Shown: positions 17,870-27,947, numbered from the stretch's first letter. The stretch is 64,000 nucleotides of DNA from Desulfuromonadales bacterium (GCA_016931615.1 JAFGEL010000065.1:1-64000), one strand, 5' to 3'. The notes: generated by a model from the sequence alone, not told the origin. Made by a program: numbers and translations.

Positions 17870-19039
17870 ATGGCGTCTGCTAAAAAAACAACCGCTAAAA
17901 AAAGTCGCTCGAAAAAACCGCAACCCCCCCAAATGACTCAGGGCATGCGTTTGCTCTTGGCCAGTGTGTTCCTGCTGGGTTTCGTGTTCTTGTGTCTGCT
18001 GACGCTCGTCAGTTTGAGAGACCGACTGCTGCCGGGTGAGGTTTTTGTTTACGAGGAGCCGGAGCACGAAATTCTTGAAAAAGCCTATCAATACGGTGAC
18101 ATCTACAAGTTGGTCGAGCACCAGTTGATGAACGGACCGCAATCGATGGGCTGGCAGAAACTTCCTGCTTCAGGAACAACCCAGGTGCGAAAAGTTTTTG
18201 GTGAGTTTCCGTCACCTTTGTTCCTCGCCGAACTGAGCGCCCACATCGATCAGACGATGAGTCCGGCAGAGTTGAAAGTCCAGCGGGACAAGGGACTTAT
18301 TCAACTTTACTGGCAGGATCAGCTGCAACTGGAATTGCGTTACAGCATACCCGAACCGATGCAGGTCGAGAGAGGCCGCATCGCGATTATCATGGATGAC
18401 ATGGGTGGCTCCCTGGCAACTTTTCGCAAGCTTCTCGATCTTGATCTGCCTGTCACTCCGGCAATTCTGCCCGGTACTCCTCAGGCGACGGCGGCGACAT
18501 CACTTCTTCAATCAGCTGATCGTGAATACATGATTCATATCCCGATGCAGCCGCGCAGCTATCCGAAAACCGATCCCGGGGCCAATGCCCTGTTGTTGGG
18601 GCAGTCTGACGATGAAATTCGTCGTCTTGTCCGCTCTTACATGAAAACGGTTCCCGGGGCTGTTGGCGGCAATAATCATATGGGCTCACGTTACACTGAA
18701 GAAGCCGATTTGATGAGGATTGTACTGGATGAGCTGAAGCAGCATGGCCAGTTTTTCATTGACAGTCGGACCATCGGCAGCTCGGTTGCTTTTTCCGAAG
18801 CTCGTAGAATGGGTTTAAGGACCGCGTCCAGAAATATTTTTCTCGATAACCGGGATGATGTCGGCTACATACGTGAACAGATTCGTAAAATGGTTCGATT
18901 GGCGGGTTCGAATCGTGAAATTATTGCGATCTGCCATCCCCACAAGGAAACCCTTGAAGCCCTGCGGCTTGAAATGGACTGGTTGAAAAAACAACCGGTT
19001 GATTTCGTCCCGGCTTCAAGCCTGGTTCATGTCTACTGA
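17870..19039 (+). CDS. Divergent polysaccharide deacetylase (YibQ-type)
   Basis: 389 residues. A Lys-rich N-terminus, a membrane helix at about 25-50 (LLLASVFLLGFVFLCLLTLVSL), then a divergent NodB-like domain: RIAIIMDDMGGS, ITPAILPG-like strand, MIHIPMQPRSYP, NNHMGSRYTE and FIDSRTIGSSVA. The family commonly follows envC/ctpA; its substrate is unproven, presumably peptidoglycan or another envelope glycan. ATG 17870 is preferred over the upstream TTG 17852 because the upstream codon lacks a good RBS, though the choice is uncertain. Confidence 0.88.
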   Translation: MASAKKTTAKKSRSKKPQPPQMTQGMRLLLASVFLLGFVFLCLLTLVSLRDRLLPGEVFVYEEPEHEILEKAYQYGDIYKLVEHQLMNGPQSMGWQKLPASGTTQVRKVFGEFPSPLFLAELSAHIDQTMSPAELKVQRDKGLIQLYWQDQLQLELRYSIPEPMQVERGRIAIIMDDMGGSLATFRKLLDLDLPVTPAILPGTPQATAATSLLQSADREYMIHIPMQPRSYPKTDPGANALLLGQSDDEIRRLVRSYMKTVPGAVGGNNHMGSRYTEEADLMRIVLDELKQHGQFFIDSRTIGSSVAFSEARRMGLRTASRNIFLDNRDDVGYIREQIRKMVRLAGSNREIIAICHPHKETLEALRLEMDWLKKQPVDFVPASSLVHVY

Positions 19040-19047
19040 AACGGCCG

Positions 19048-20448
19048 TCATCCTTCATGTTGACGGGATATGTCATCAATCTCGATGCGGTTGAGGGTCG
19101 TCAGCCAGGAGAGATAGGGCTGGTGTTCTAGGATGTGAAAGGGATTTGCTCCACAACGCTGCAGCAGCAATGTCTGAGTTCCGGTGTTCTGCTCAGGGTA
19201 AGCCTGGCTGAACAGGTCACCGCTCGTGTCCTGCTTATGCTGCTGATGGAAGCTGCTTTCCAGCACCTCAACACTGCGCCCGGAAATCTTTTCTCCCTGA
19301 TGATCTAGACGGTAAAGCTCAAGCCGTGTTTGTTCCCGGTCAAGTCTGGTTTTCTGCAGCAGAAGATATCCTCTCCTCGTCGGATCATAGAGAAAATCAC
19401 CTAAAAGGCTCTGCTGGTTTGTGCCTGTCAATTCCCTGAAGTAATGTTGCAGCAGCAGTTTGAACAGACAGCGCTCTTCAATGAAACCACAGTAGCTGCT
19501 GTCGATACTTTCCAGGTAATACAGGTCTGGCCAGATAGCGTCTGTAGGTTCGATGGCTGTTCCACAGTAAAGACAGCCGCTTGGTATTCTTTGACGGCGC
19601 TGACGAAATTGAGCAGCATGAAGTTCCTGCTGCTCAAACAGATAATTGGCGATTTCTATGAGTCGCGTCGGGCCGTTTTCGAGATAGTCGAGATAAACCT
19701 GGCGGGCAAGATGAGACAATTGCAGGTGAACCTCGGTCTGACGTGCATGGGTAATGACCGGATAGATTTTGCCACTGGGGTTGGTGCTCAGGGTCTCAAC
19801 TTTTGGACTTTTGGCAATAAATCCTTCATAACAGCGATATCCCCGGTTGATGGCATAGGCCTTCAAAAGCTGGTAGGAGTTGCGGAACGGGCCGTCAAAG
19901 CGAATACGTGTGTCGATCAGGCATGGGAGAATTTTCAGCGTGGTTTTCGGACGCTGACTTTGAGAGAGAAAATCGGCCAGATGACGACAGTTTTCCAGCG
20001 AGGGCGCGTCTTTTATCGGGACAATAATACGATCTGCCGCATAAAGGGCACTGCGGGTATAGATGTCGAGAACGGGACTGGTGTCAATGATCAGAATTCC
20101 CTGCAATGCCGATTCAGCCACTTTCAGGGCCAGCTGATCAACGGATTGGATATGCTGAATAAAGTCGTAAAGCCGGCTGTTGGAAGGGATATAGTTGACC
20201 CCGTATTGACCGGTTGAAATCAGGTTTTCCGGTTGCAGCCCGGTAAACAGTTGACCGACATGGTGCTCAGAAGGAGTTTTTTTCAGGCGGAACATCTGAT
20301 CAACAGTAAAATGGTTATCAAAGCTGAACAGGGTGACCGGCAGGTCTTCGACCAGGGCTTTCAGGTAGATTGCCAGATTTGTCGCCAGGGTGGTTTTGCC
20401 GACACCGCCTTTTTCACTGGCAATGGTGATAACGTACGGACGAGCCAT
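19048..20448 (-). CDS. ParA/MinD-like ATPase with Cys-rich C-terminal region
   Basis: 466 residues from the ATG preceded by ATGAGGATT; the ORF track adds 22 unlikely upstream residues. Residues 1-250 form a ParA-type P-loop ATPase: ITIASEKGGVGKTTLATNLA and ILIIDTSPVLD. The rest is unfamiliar and holds CLYCG (about 292) and YCGFIEERC (about 318), a plausible four-Cys zinc site. No ParB partner or parS site is next to it, so chromosome partitioning is not implied. Conserved-looking but of unknown role. Confidence 0.8.
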   Translation of the reverse strand: MARPYVITIASEKGGVGKTTLATNLAIYLKALVEDLPVTLFSFDNHFTVDQMFRLKKTPSEHHVGQLFTGLQPENLISTGQYGVNYIPSNSRLYDFIQHIQSVDQLALKVAESALQGILIIDTSPVLDIYTRSALYAADRIIVPIKDAPSLENCRHLADFLSQSQRPKTTLKILPCLIDTRIRFDGPFRNSYQLLKAYAINRGYRCYEGFIAKSPKVETLSTNPSGKIYPVITHARQTEVHLQLSHLARQVYLDYLENGPTRLIEIANYLFEQQELHAAQFRQRRQRIPSGCLYCGTAIEPTDAIWPDLYYLESIDSSYCGFIEERCLFKLLLQHYFRELTGTNQQSLLGDFLYDPTRRGYLLLQKTRLDREQTRLELYRLDHQGEKISGRSVEVLESSFHQQHKQDTSGDLFSQAYPEQNTGTQTLLLQRCGANPFHILEHQPYLSWLTTLNRIEIDDISRQHEG

Positions 20449-20567
20449 AGAATCCTCATTTGTGGTTAATGCGGTTTTATAGGGCATTACGGTAAAGCTG
20501 TCAATGTCGGGCAAAGCTCGCTACAATAGTGTTTTTTATGCTGAGAAAGGCAGGTTGAAGTCTATCA

Positions 20568-21773
20568 ATGGAGAGTGCTGCTGCTATACCCGTCTCGACC
20601 CTTATTTCTCATGTTCAGGAACTGGTGGAAGATAATTTTGTCGAAGTGCTCGTGCTGGGCGAATTGAGTAATGTTTCGCGTCCGGCATCCGGCCATTATT
20701 ACTTCACTTTAAAGGATTCTCTGGCGCAAATTCGTTGCGCTATGTTTCGCAGTCATGCTCGAAATCTGCGATTTTCACCAACCACCGGCATGGCCGTAGT
20801 TTGCCGGGGAGGGCTGTCTGTCTATCCCCAGCGTGGAGATCTGCAACTGGTTGTCCGAGAGCTTGAACCGGAGGGGATCGGCAGCCTGCAATTGGCTTTT
20901 GAGCAACTGAAACAAAAGCTCCAGTCTGAAGGTTTGTTTGACCAGGAGCGGAAGCAACCCCTGCCGACTTATCCCACAACGGTCGGCGTTGTTACCTCGG
21001 CTACAGGTGCGGCAATCCGCGATATCATCAACGTCCTCAGCCGTCGCGCCGCCGGGGTAAACGTCCTGCTGCGTGCGACGAGCGTTCAGGGGGATGGGGC
21101 CGCCGCGGAAATTGCTCAAGCCATCAAGGAAATGAACCAGGACGGGAGTTCAGATGTCCTGATTGTCGGGCGGGGCGGGGGATCACGCGAGGATCTCTGG
21201 GCGTTTAATGAAGAAATTGTTGCCCGTGCGGTGTTTGCTTCGCGTATTCCGGTGATATCCGCCGTAGGACATGAGACAGATTTTTCAATCGCCGATTTTG
21301 TTGCTGACCTGAGGGCTCCGACACCGAGCGCTGCAGCCGAACTGGTGGTGAAAAACCGCCTTGATCTGGAGCGTCACCTTGATCAGCTGATCCTGCGCCT
21401 GGGCGATAGAATGACGGCTCAATTAGCGTTGTTGCGCAGTCGCCTGCAGGGCCTGGAAAAAAGGTTGAGAGCGCCGGGAGATCTGATCAGGATTCTGACT
21501 CTGCGCTTTGGTCAGCTTGAGATGCGGCTGAAACAGGCTATCTGCGGAACGCTGGAGCACAGGCGTCAGCATGTCAATATGCTTGGCCGCCAGCTTGATG
21601 GTCTTTCTCCTGCCGGGGTGCTGGCCCGTGGCTATGCTATCGTCCGCAGGCGTGATTCGGGCGCCGTTATCCATGCCTCTGAGGAGGTTGAAGAGGGTAG
21701 TGCTGTGACGATTCATTTGGCGCGAGGAGAACTTGTGGCGACTGTCACAGAGAGGGTCAACGAGCAAGAGTAG
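20568..21773 (+). CDS. xseA: Exodeoxyribonuclease VII large subunit
   Basis: 401 residues. An OB-fold at the N-terminus (about 10-105: VLGELSNVSRPASGHYYFTLKD) precedes the catalytic domain with GVVTSATGAAIRDIINVLSRR, VGRGGGSREDLWAFNEE and SAVGHETDFSIADFVADLRAPTPSAAAEL, then a coiled-coil region. With XseB it degrades single-stranded DNA. xseB lies 178 bases downstream behind its own putative promoter. Confidence 0.95.
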   Translation: MESAAAIPVSTLISHVQELVEDNFVEVLVLGELSNVSRPASGHYYFTLKDSLAQIRCAMFRSHARNLRFSPTTGMAVVCRGGLSVYPQRGDLQLVVRELEPEGIGSLQLAFEQLKQKLQSEGLFDQERKQPLPTYPTTVGVVTSATGAAIRDIINVLSRRAAGVNVLLRATSVQGDGAAAEIAQAIKEMNQDGSSDVLIVGRGGGSREDLWAFNEEIVARAVFASRIPVISAVGHETDFSIADFVADLRAPTPSAAAELVVKNRLDLERHLDQLILRLGDRMTAQLALLRSRLQGLEKRLRAPGDLIRILTLRFGQLEMRLKQAICGTLEHRRQHVNMLGRQLDGLSPAGVLARGYAIVRRRDSGAVIHASEEVEEGSAVTIHLARGELVATVTERVNEQE

Positions 21774-21892
21774 CTTGCGGTTGTCTCCTTGACTCCAATA
21801 AGGCCATAAAAGACTTTCCGGGAGCCTGAAAGCGGCATTCCCGAACACAACTTGAGTGAAATGGACAATCAGAAAATAAATTGGATAAGTAC

Positions 21893-21922
21893 TTGACGTA
21901 GGCTATGCAGGCTCTCGATAAT
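21893..21922 (+). promoter_or_regulatory. Promoter for xseB-ispA-dxs
   Basis: TTGACG and GATAAT with 18-base spacing lie 30 bases before xseB, in the 178-base gap after xseA. Confidence 0.45.
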
Positions 21923-21951
21923 TGAACTCTTGCATTAAAGGTAACAAGCCA

Positions 21952-22179
21952 ATGGCGACGATGAAAAATTTTGAAACAGCTCTGAAAAAACTTGAAGAAA
22001 CGGTAGAACAGCTGGAATCTGGGGATTTGCCCCTGGAACAGGCTCTCAAGGTGTTTTCCACCGGCGTCAAACAGGCTGAAATCTGTCGTGAATCCCTTAA
22101 GGATGCCGAGTTGAAAGTTCAACAGTTACTGCGACAGGATGACGGCAGTTTTCAGCGGGACACTTTTGATGACATCTGA
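21952..22179 (+). CDS. xseB: Exodeoxyribonuclease VII small subunit
   Basis: 75 residues of two helices: MKNFETALKKLEETVEQLESGDLPLEQALKVFSTGVKQAEICRESL. This is the typical XseB sequence. ATG 21952 after AAAGGT gives the standard size; the TTG start in the ORF track adds ten residues not expected. The 3' end overlaps ispA by 11 bases, the classic xseB-ispA-dxs arrangement. Confidence 0.93.
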   Translation: MATMKNFETALKKLEETVEQLESGDLPLEQALKVFSTGVKQAEICRESLKDAELKVQQLLRQDDGSFQRDTFDDI

Positions 22180-23074
22180 ACATTGGGAATTGCAGACCTA
22201 TCTGAACGAGCGTATCAAGTTGATTGACAGGGCATTGGACCACTATCTTCCTGCCGCTGATACCCTGCCGTCGCGTCTGCATGCCGCCATGCGTTATTCG
22301 ATTTTTGCCGGGGGGAAGCGGATCCGTCCGATTTTGCTGCTGGCGGCCTGTGAGGCCGTTGGTGGAGACCTTCACCGAGCGTTGCCGGCGGCCTGTGCCG
22401 TGGAAATGATTCACGGATATTCCCTCATTCACGATGACCTGCCGGCGATGGACGATGATGATTTGCGTCGCGGCAAGCCGACCAACCATAAAATCTATGG
22501 CGAGGCGACCGCTATTCTGGCGGGCGATGGCCTGCTGACCGAAGCCTTTATTCTCCTGTCTAACCCGGAAATGTGGGTCGATACAGATCCGGAGCAGAGT
22601 CGTAAAATCATTCATATCCTGGCCAAAAGTGCCGGCTCGCGGGGCATGGTCGGTGGCCAGGTCGTGGATATGGAATGCGAAGAAAAACTTGTTGATCTGC
22701 CGACCCTGGAATATATCCATACGCATAAAACCGGAGCCCTGATTCTGGCGTCCATAGAAATGGGCGCGGTTATCGGTGGCGCCACGGCAGACCAGCAACG
22801 CGCGTTGTGCCGTTTCGGCGAAGCGGCCGGACTGGCTTTTCAGGTTGCCGATGATATTCTTGACATAGTTGCGGATGAGACGGAACTGGGAAAGGATGTC
22901 GGTAGTGACAGTCAACGGGGGAAGGCAACATACCCTTCTCTGCTCGGCCTGCAGGGCGCACGGCAGCAGGCTGCCGAGTTGCAGCAGCTGGCCATCTCAG
23001 CCCTGGATGTTTTTGACGAGTCCGCACAGCCCTTACGAGAAATAGCGAATTATATTGTTGAACGGTCATTTTAA
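22169..23074 (+). CDS. ispA: Farnesyl/geranylgeranyl diphosphate synthase
   Basis: 301 residues. The first aspartate-rich motif is HDDLPAMDDDDLRRG and the second VADDILD; the IPP-binding GGKRIRPILLLAACEA is also present. It makes a short prenyl diphosphate (farnesyl in E. coli) from IPP and DMAPP. ATG 22169 inside the xseB end is the family start. Followed by dxs, which feeds the same MEP pathway. Chain length cannot be fixed by eye. Confidence 0.92.
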   Translation: MTSEHWELQTYLNERIKLIDRALDHYLPAADTLPSRLHAAMRYSIFAGGKRIRPILLLAACEAVGGDLHRALPAACAVEMIHGYSLIHDDLPAMDDDDLRRGKPTNHKIYGEATAILAGDGLLTEAFILLSNPEMWVDTDPEQSRKIIHILAKSAGSRGMVGGQVVDMECEEKLVDLPTLEYIHTHKTGALILASIEMGAVIGGATADQQRALCRFGEAAGLAFQVADDILDIVADETELGKDVGSDSQRGKATYPSLLGLQGARQQAAELQQLAISALDVFDESAQPLREIANYIVERSF

Positions 23075-23133
23075 CGTTCCGTCGGGATGGGCTTTCCCGG
23101 CAGCTGGTAAATAAATCTGTCTAGAGGATCAAA

Positions 23134-25032
23134 ATGGCATCATTGCTTTCACAAATCCACTCGCCGGCCGAGTTGAAAAGGCTGTCTAAACATCAGTTGC
23201 CGGCGCTTGCTGCGGAATTACGTGAACAGATCGTATCAACGGTTGCTGAGAATGGCGGTCACCTGGGCAGTTCTTTGGGTGTTGTTGAGCTGACCATTGC
23301 CCTGCATCGGGTTTTTGACTCGCCTAACGACCAGATTATCTGGGATGTCGGCCACCAGGCTTATGCTCATAAGCTGCTCACCGGTCGTCAGGACCAGTTC
23401 GGGACGCTGCGCCGGCTGAACGGGATGAGCGGGTTTCCTAAACGCTCAGAGAGTGAGCATGACGTATTTGGCGTCGGGCACTCGAGTACCTCGGTTTCGG
23501 CGGCTCTGGGGATGGCTGCGGCGGGGGACATCCTCTCTGAGGATAATAAGGTTGTGGCTGTTATCGGTGATGGCTCATTGACTGCGGGCATGGCTTTTGA
23601 GGGTCTTAATCATGCCGGTCATCTCAAACAGAAGCTGGTTGTTATTCTCAATGATAACGAAATGTCGATTTCTCCCAACGTCGGGGCGCTTTCCTCATTT
23701 CTCAGCCGTAAAATGACCTCCGATACCTTTATCCGCTTCAAGAAGGAAACAGAACACCTGCTGAGCTATGTACCCGGCATCGGCAAAGATCTCGTTAACC
23801 TGGCCAAGCGAGCCGAAGAGTCATTGAAGAGTTTTATGACTCCCGGGATGTTGTTTGAAGGGTTCGGTTTCGACTATTTCGGCCCTCTGGATGGACATAA
23901 CCTCGAAGAGTTGACGGAGACACTGCACAATGTCGCTCAGATCAAAGGGCCGGTTTTGCTTCATGTTTTGACCAAAAAAGGCAAAGGCTATCCTCCTGCC
24001 GAGCAGAACCCACCTAAATTCCACGGTGTCGGTCCCTTTGATGCTGAGACCGGGACAGTCAAAGGTGGCGGATCTGTGACCTATACCAGTGTTTTCAGCG
24101 ATACTCTGGTCAAACTGGCTGAGCAGGATTCGCGGGTCGTCGCGATTACCGCCGCGATGACTGAGGGGACCGGCCTGAAAAAATTCGCCGAGGTTTTTCC
24201 CGAGCGTTTTTATGATGTCGGCATTGCCGAACAGCATGCCGTCACTTTCGCTGCTGGGCTTTCCTGCCGCGGCATGCGACCGGTTGTGGCCATTTATTCG
24301 ACATTTATGCAGCGAGCCTACGATCAGGTCGTTCATGATGTGTGTCTGCAGAATTTACCGGTGACTTTTGCGATGGATCGCGGTGGCCTGGTCGGTGCAG
24401 ACGGGCCGACCCATCATGGTGTTTTTGACCTTTCCTTTTTGCGCCATGTGCCGAACATGGTTTTCGCCGTACCCAGAAATGAGGTTGAGTTGCAGCGCAT
24501 TATGCAGACGGCCAGTCAGTTTGATGGCCCCTTTGCTTATCGCTACCCTCGAGGGTCAGGTGAAGGAATGGTTCTTTGCGAGAAGATTGAACCTTTGGAT
24601 ATCGGCAGGGGGGAACTCTTGCAGGAAGGTTCCGATGGCCTCATTATTGCTCTGGGACCCCTGGTCAACGAGGCGCTCAGTGCTGCAGAGTTGATGAAAA
24701 AACGGGGGGTGTCGATTGCTGTTGTGGATGCTCGCTTTGTCAAGCCCCTGGACTCAGAGCTCATGCTTTCTCTGGCTGAAAAGGTGTCTTTTGTGATCAC
24801 TGCGGAGGAAAATGCTCTTCAGGGAGGTTTCGGAGCCGCAGTTCTGGAACTTTTCAGTGATCATGGTGTTGTGCTACCGGTAAGTCGCGTGGGGATCCCC
24901 GATTATTTTATTGAACAGGGCTCTCAGGCGGAGTTGCGGGATCGTCTGGGATTGACCGCCGCCGGCTTGTGCGAAAAAATTGCCCAGATGCAGGCGCTGG
25001 TTGGTCATGAGCAAAAGGTTTCGGCCAGCTGA
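23134..25032 (+). CDS. dxs: 1-deoxy-D-xylulose-5-phosphate synthase
   Basis: 632 residues, full length. This thiamine-diphosphate enzyme joins pyruvate and glyceraldehyde 3-phosphate, the first step of the MEP isoprenoid pathway. TPP-binding [34 protein letters not shown] is intact, as are [12 protein letters not shown], the glutamate in [15 protein letters not shown] and [15 protein letters not shown]. Third gene of xseB-ispA-dxs. Its TPP need links loosely to the riboswitch at the left edge. Confidence 0.97.
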   Translation: MASLLSQIHSPAELKRLSKHQLPALAAELREQIVSTVAENGGHLGSSLGVVELTIALHRVFDSPNDQIIWDVGHQAYAHKLLTGRQDQFGTLRRLNGMSGFPKRSESEHDVFGVGHSSTSVSAALGMAAAGDILSEDNKVVAVIGDGSLTAGMAFEGLNHAGHLKQKLVVILNDNEMSISPNVGALSSFLSRKMTSDTFIRFKKETEHLLSYVPGIGKDLVNLAKRAEESLKSFMTPGMLFEGFGFDYFGPLDGHNLEELTETLHNVAQIKGPVLLHVLTKKGKGYPPAEQNPPKFHGVGPFDAETGTVKGGGSVTYTSVFSDTLVKLAEQDSRVVAITAAMTEGTGLKKFAEVFPERFYDVGIAEQHAVTFAAGLSCRGMRPVVAIYSTFMQRAYDQVVHDVCLQNLPVTFAMDRGGLVGADGPTHHGVFDLSFLRHVPNMVFAVPRNEVELQRIMQTASQFDGPFAYRYPRGSGEGMVLCEKIEPLDIGRGELLQEGSDGLIIALGPLVNEALSAAELMKKRGVSIAVVDARFVKPLDSELMLSLAEKVSFVITAEENALQGGFGAAVLELFSDHGVVLPVSRVGIPDYFIEQGSQAELRDRLGLTAAGLCEKIAQMQALVGHEQKVSAS

Positions 25033-25072
25033 TTGAGGTGTTGTTGATTATAATTCAGGTCAGGGTGGAAAA

Positions 25073-25474
25073 ATGGAGACTTTAAGGATTTGTATCGGAA
25101 CCAATGATGGCGAACATATTGCCGGTACACATATGGGGGATACCGAAACTTTTGCAATTTATGATCTCGATAAGAAAGAAAGTATTCTGGTGGATCAGAG
25201 GCAGAATCACGTCAAGGATCTGGATCATGCGCAGTCAGATAAGATGCAGCAGATCCTCAACATTGTGAAAGATGTCGATGTCCTGATTGCTCAACAGAAA
25301 AGCCCGAATTTTGTCAAAATTGCCGAAAAGACCAGATATCAACCTGTGGTCATCAAAAGCGCGACGATTCAATCGGTCCTGAGTGTTATCCAGGCGCACT
25401 TTGATCATATTCACGCTCTTGTGGAACAACGTCAAAAGGGCGAGTTTGCTGAAAACATTCCGGTTCTGGAATAA
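25073..25474 (+). CDS. NifX/NifB-domain (dinitrogenase cofactor family) protein
   Basis: 133 residues. The first part reads CIGTNDGEHIAGTHMGDTETFAIYDL, the start of the NifB/NifX/NafY fold, and a later strand DVDVLIAQQKSPNFVKIAEK matches the family. Such proteins bind metal-sulfur cofactors, but many lone copies have no known role. The family's C-terminal part is shorter than usual here. No nif genes are near. Forty bases after dxs, possibly co-transcribed. Confidence 0.75.
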   Translation: METLRICIGTNDGEHIAGTHMGDTETFAIYDLDKKESILVDQRQNHVKDLDHAQSDKMQQILNIVKDVDVLIAQQKSPNFVKIAEKTRYQPVVIKSATIQSVLSVIQAHFDHIHALVEQRQKGEFAENIPVLE

Positions 25475-25475
25475 A

Positions 25476-26711
25476 TCACTTTTTTTCAAGCGGTTGTTTC
25501 AAAGAGGTCTCGATCATGACCTCTGAATGCATGGTCTGGTGAACCGGACAGCGGTCAGCGATCCTGGTTAAACGCTCCTTCTGACTGTCAGTCAACGCGC
25601 CATGCAATTCCAGTTCTCGTTCAAAGCGATCAATTTTTCCCGTCCCGGTTTCACAAATCTGACAATCAGTGGCGTGAATTTTACTGTGGTTCAGGCGTAC
25701 GACTGCTGATGTGAGCGGCCATTTTTTCTTCCGTGCGTACATCTGTAAGGTCATTCCGGTGCAGGCACCGATGGCGGCCATGAGATAATCGTAAGGGGTT
25801 GGACCGCGTTCCGTGCCGCCGTAACTGATCGGTTCGTCGGCGGTAAGGGCAAATCCCTTGGCCTGTATTTCGGTATAAAAGCCGCCGGAATCTGTTCTGA
25901 CCGTCACGTGGTTGTCCACGTGCTGGTTGGATTGCGGAAGCTTTGTTCCCATATCGACATAGCGTGACGCCCAGTCGGCAATCATATTGCCGACATAGAT
26001 GGCGTCCTCTTGATTGGTGAGCAGATGATCGGTCTTATCCAGGCTGATAAAAGATTTAGGATGCTTTGCCGCCTGGTAGATCAGGCGGGCATTTTCAATG
26101 TTGACGGTATTATCGCTTGGAGAATGCATCACCAGCAGTGCTGCTGCGAGATTCTTGATGCGCTCCTGTGACTGATGAGTCGCCAGGTCTGAGATGAATT
26201 CCTTCCCGATGGTGAATTCTCTGCCGGCAATGGAAACCCGACTTTCACCATGTTTGTCGATCGTGTTCAGAGATGGGCCGATCAGATGGGTGATGTGTTG
26301 CGGATCATAGGGCGCAGCAATGGTGACCACAGCTTTAATCCCATCAGCTCGTGCGGCCATCTGTAAAACCGCAGCTCCCCCGAAAGAGTGTCCAATCAGA
26401 ATTTCAGGCATCTCATAACGTGTTTCAAGCCATTGCGCCGCGCAGAGTAGATCATCTACATTGCTGCTGAGACTCGATGTCGAAAAATCCCCCTCGCTTT
26501 GTCCAATCCCGGTAAAGTCGAAACGCAGGACAGCAATTTTTCGTAGCGTCAGTGCTCGACAGATATGGCCCATTGACTTCAGGTTTTTTCCACAGGTGAA
26601 ACAGTGAGCAAAAAGTGCCCAGGCAACCGGTTTTTCATCCTCGGGAAGATCGATCCGTCCTGATAGCGTGAGATTTTTTCGATTTTTGAAGCGAATTGAC
26701 TGGCTTTTCAT
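25476..26711 (-). CDS. Alpha/beta hydrolase fused to an OsmC domain
   Basis: 411 residues in two domains. Residues about 1-250 are an alpha/beta hydrolase with nucleophile motif IGHSFGGAAVL, acid and histidine (DKTDHLL). Residues about 275-411 are an OsmC/Ohr-type peroxidase with the two redox cysteines in GACTGMTLQMYARKKKW and DRCPVHQTMHSE. OsmC proteins reduce organic peroxides; the fused hydrolase might free acyl peroxides or act on lipids, but that is speculation. The fusion is known in many bacteria. The 3' end abuts the NifX-like gene. Confidence 0.9.
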   Translation of the reverse strand: MKSQSIRFKNRKNLTLSGRIDLPEDEKPVAWALFAHCFTCGKNLKSMGHICRALTLRKIAVLRFDFTGIGQSEGDFSTSSLSSNVDDLLCAAQWLETRYEMPEILIGHSFGGAAVLQMAARADGIKAVVTIAAPYDPQHITHLIGPSLNTIDKHGESRVSIAGREFTIGKEFISDLATHQSQERIKNLAAALLVMHSPSDNTVNIENARLIYQAAKHPKSFISLDKTDHLLTNQEDAIYVGNMIADWASRYVDMGTKLPQSNQHVDNHVTVRTDSGGFYTEIQAKGFALTADEPISYGGTERGPTPYDYLMAAIGACTGMTLQMYARKKKWPLTSAVVRLNHSKIHATDCQICETGTGKIDRFERELELHGALTDSQKERLTRIADRCPVHQTMHSEVMIETSLKQPLEKK

Positions 26712-26837
26712 TGTCTGCTCCTTTAATTGTCTATACTTATAACAGAAATATATTTATACGTCGGCATGGTCTTCAATCTGTGACATTGCTGTTAATTCTG
26801 TTGAGCGATTGCCGATAATAAATAAGGAGCAATAACT

Positions 26838-27932
26838 ATGGCACGTAAAGTTTTTATCGCGGCGACCGGCATGAATAGCGGAAAGACCACCACCAGTCTT
26901 TCTCTCATGTATATGGCGAAAAAGAAATATGCGCGGGTTGGTTTTGTCAAACCGATCGGTCCTAAGCCGGTTGAATTTAATGGGCGCTACGCTGATAAGG
27001 ATGCCGTGCTGATCGCGCGCTATTTTAATCTGACCGATGACCTGCCATTGATGTCTCCATTTGTTCTGCAACAGGGAGATACACGAAGAATTATGGATGG
27101 GCAGCTGAACAGAGAGGCCATCTCCCGGCAAATGCTGGATGCCATTGCAGAGCTGGATGCCAAAAATGATTTTCTGATTATTGAAGGGGCCGGGCATACC
27201 GGGGTGGGAACTCTTTTCGGTTGCAATAACGCCAGAATAGCGAGAGAAACAGGGGCCACTGTGTTGATGGTCACCGGAGGTGGCCTGGGCAATGTGGTTG
27301 ACGCGTCACAGATGAATCTGGCCCTGTTTCAGAAAGAGCAGGCCAGGGTTAAAGCGATTCTGGTCAATAAAATCATACCGGAAAAACGCGAGCAGACTTT
27401 GAAATATCTTGATATGGCTTTTGCCGACGAGGATATTAAGGTTATCGGTGGTTTCAATTACCAACCGATTCTGGCCAACCCCACAATGCGCCGTATTGCC
27501 GGTGTTCTTGATATCAAACTGCATGCGACAGAAGAAGAGGGTCAACGGATTGTTCACAATGTTCAGATCGGTGCAGCATCGGCACAAAGGGTTGTCGAAT
27601 TATTGAAAGAATCAACCCTCGTTATCGTCAACAGCAGTCGCGATGAATTGCTGGTCACGATTTCGAATCTGTATCAACTTGATGAATACCGTGACAAAAT
27701 TGCCGGTATCATCATCCCAGGTGTCGGTTCGATCAGTCATATTACACAAAAAATTATTGACAGCAGCGGCATACCATACATGCGTGCCGGCAGGACCTCC
27801 TCAACCGTGTTTGAATTGATTCGTGATGATGTTTCAAAATTGACGGCAGAGGATACTCATAAAATTCGTTTGATTACCGAACTGGCTGAGAAAAGATTTG
27901 ACTTTGAAGCTATTGACGCTCTTTTGAATTAG
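26838..27932 (+). CDS. Phosphotransacetylase-like protein: BioD-type P-loop plus DRTGG domain
   Basis: 364 residues. The N-terminal P-loop reads FIAATGMNSGKTTTSLSLMYMAK, a dethiobiotin-synthetase-like AAA_26 domain (about 1-210). The C-terminal part (about 215-330) is a DRTGG domain like that in the N-terminal half of long Pta proteins. No PTA catalytic domain is present, so it is not an acetyltransferase. Probably a nucleotide-sensing regulator; the true Pta is at 12712. RBS AAGGAGCAA. Confidence 0.8.
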   Translation: MARKVFIAATGMNSGKTTTSLSLMYMAKKKYARVGFVKPIGPKPVEFNGRYADKDAVLIARYFNLTDDLPLMSPFVLQQGDTRRIMDGQLNREAISRQMLDAIAELDAKNDFLIIEGAGHTGVGTLFGCNNARIARETGATVLMVTGGGLGNVVDASQMNLALFQKEQARVKAILVNKIIPEKREQTLKYLDMAFADEDIKVIGGFNYQPILANPTMRRIAGVLDIKLHATEEEGQRIVHNVQIGAASAQRVVELLKESTLVIVNSSRDELLVTISNLYQLDEYRDKIAGIIIPGVGSISHITQKIIDSSGIPYMRAGRTSSTVFELIRDDVSKLTAEDTHKIRLITELAEKRFDFEAIDALLN

Positions 27933-27947
27933 GCTGACGGAGGTTAT

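Noticed and set aside
21819-21843. CGGGA...TCCCG hairpin after xseA as terminator
   Set aside because: It has a bulged stem and no T-run; probably incidental.
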